DNA of 64,000 bases, from NCBI RefSeq assembly GCF_004698125.1, contig NZ_SRHV01000005.1, positions 434,001-498,000 of the forward strand, given 5' to 3'. Source of the stretch: Halosimplex halophilum. Lineage in GTDB: Archaea; Halobacteriota; Halobacteria; Halobacteriales; Haloarculaceae. Under the pieces are notes generated by a model that did no database searches, was not told where the DNA came from, and saw only the letters and a list, made by a program, of their open reading frames with translations. Position numbers and translations under genes: made by a program. Below, piece after piece: positions 63,547 through 64,000 of the stretch (position 1 is the first letter of the stretch; each line of letters starts with the position of its first letter).

Positions 63547-64000
63547 ATGAGTCGCAGTCGGACCCCCTCCGTTCGCGCCCGCCGCGGCGTCGACCCGCGC
63601 GCGGTCGTCGCCCACCTGGCTGTCGTCGTCGTGCTGCTGGTCGCGCTCGAAGCGTACGTGAACCTGACCGACGCCGCCGTCAGGCCGGTTCAGGACCTCG
63701 TCGCCGCGTCGACCGGCATCAACCCACACCTGATCCGCGCGGTCGTCCAGAGCCTGCTCGTGCTGGGCGGGCTGGGCGCGCTCGCCGCCGTCGCCGTGTC
63801 CGAGCGCGACCTCCGGTTCCCGCTGTCGGTCCCCGAACGGGACGCCGCGGGTCTCGTCGGCGTCGGGGCGCTCGGGGCGGCCGTCCTCGCGGGACTCCAG
63901 ATCCTCCCGGCCGTCGTCACCGGTGCGCTCTCGGGCGGGAACGTCGCGGCGGCGGTGGCGGGACTCCCCGGGCAGCTGGCCGGCCGGACGCTGGTCTTCC
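63547..64000 (+). CDS. Membrane protein, 5' part (possibly CPBP-type)
   Basis: ATG 63547; the frame runs off the window after ~151 codons. A basic N-terminus (SRSRTPSVRARRG) precedes hydrophobic segments (VVAHLAVVVVLLVALEAYVN; AVVQSLLVLGGLGALAAVAV; GLVGVGALGAAVLAGLQIL). The order of helices and a PERDAAGLVGVG step resemble haloarchaeal CPBP intramembrane protease-type proteins, but the catalytic EExxR region would lie beyond the edge. Confidence 0.5.
   Translation, partial: MSRSRTPSVRARRGVDPRAVVAHLAVVVVLLVALEAYVNLTDAAVRPVQDLVAASTGINPHLIRAVVQSLLVLGGLGALAAVAVSERDLRFPLSVPERDAAGLVGVGALGAAVLAGLQILPAVVTGALSGGNVAAAVAGLPGQLAGRTLVF

Overview
The window is haloarchaeal chromosome. Evidence: very high GC, strongly acidic proteins, a TFB-type transcription factor, HTH_10/Bat-type activators, HalX and HalOD1 signalling domains, twin-arginine lipobox signals on solute-binding proteins, and many genes whose start codon lies about 26 nt downstream of a TATA-like element (leaderless promoters). 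I saw no rRNA, tRNA, CRISPR array or intact insertion sequence. The genus cannot be fixed by reading alone.

Layout. (1) 1-6.3 kb: end of a Bat-like regulator, then a tight six-gene signalling operon (HalOD1 protein, HalX response regulator, double-domain KaiC-like ATPase, GAF histidine kinase, second HalX response regulator, DUF7504-like ATPase). (2) 6.5-7.1 kb: OsmC protein. (3) 7.7-23.7 kb: first glycoside module: GH42-type beta-galactosidase, a dipeptide-type ABC importer probably serving oligosaccharides, Gfo/Idh oxidoreductase, sugar isomerase/epimerase, zinc dehydrogenase, a TIM-barrel hydrolase-like protein, a small HTH regulator and a large unrecognised (alpha/alpha)-barrel-like protein. 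Three sites of the form TTTGGA-N4-TCCAAA in its promoters suggest one regulon. (4) 24.4-33.8 kb: gluconate-2-dehydrogenase-like gamma subunit plus GMC oxidoreductase, a CUT1 sugar ABC operon with a DUF624 protein, and a second, orphan GMC paralogue. (5) 34.6-44.3 kb: FAH-family sugar-acid dehydratase, IclR regulator, UspA, SDR, aldo/keto reductase, cupin, a PEP-hydrolase-like/Tm-1-like pair and a GH2 beta-glycosidase. (6) 45-48 kb: a secreted-protein remnant, DpsA, a 55-aa gene and a polyprenyl-phosphate sugar transferase; palindromes TTTAGG-N4-CCTAAA lie by the last three. (7) 48-56 kb: surface-polysaccharide genes mixed with TFB and small regulators. (8) 56.5-64 kb: a hairpin-rich spacer, SerA, small proteins, MBL hydrolase, HTH_10 regulator, a secreted beta-propeller protein, M29 aminopeptidase and a truncated membrane protein.

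Taken together the middle of the window looks like a catabolic supercluster: uptake of plant- or microbe-derived glycans by two ABC systems, hydrolysis by GH42, GH2 and at least two unclassified enzymes, oxidation by GMC, Gfo/Idh and zinc dehydrogenases, and sugar-acid breakdown through a 2-keto-3-deoxy-acid dehydratase. AT-rich, apparently non-coding spacers (about 23.9-24.25, 34.26-34.45 and 44.48-44.95 kb) separate its modules. The most useful new observations are the two small sets of shared operators and the unclassified hydrolase candidates.
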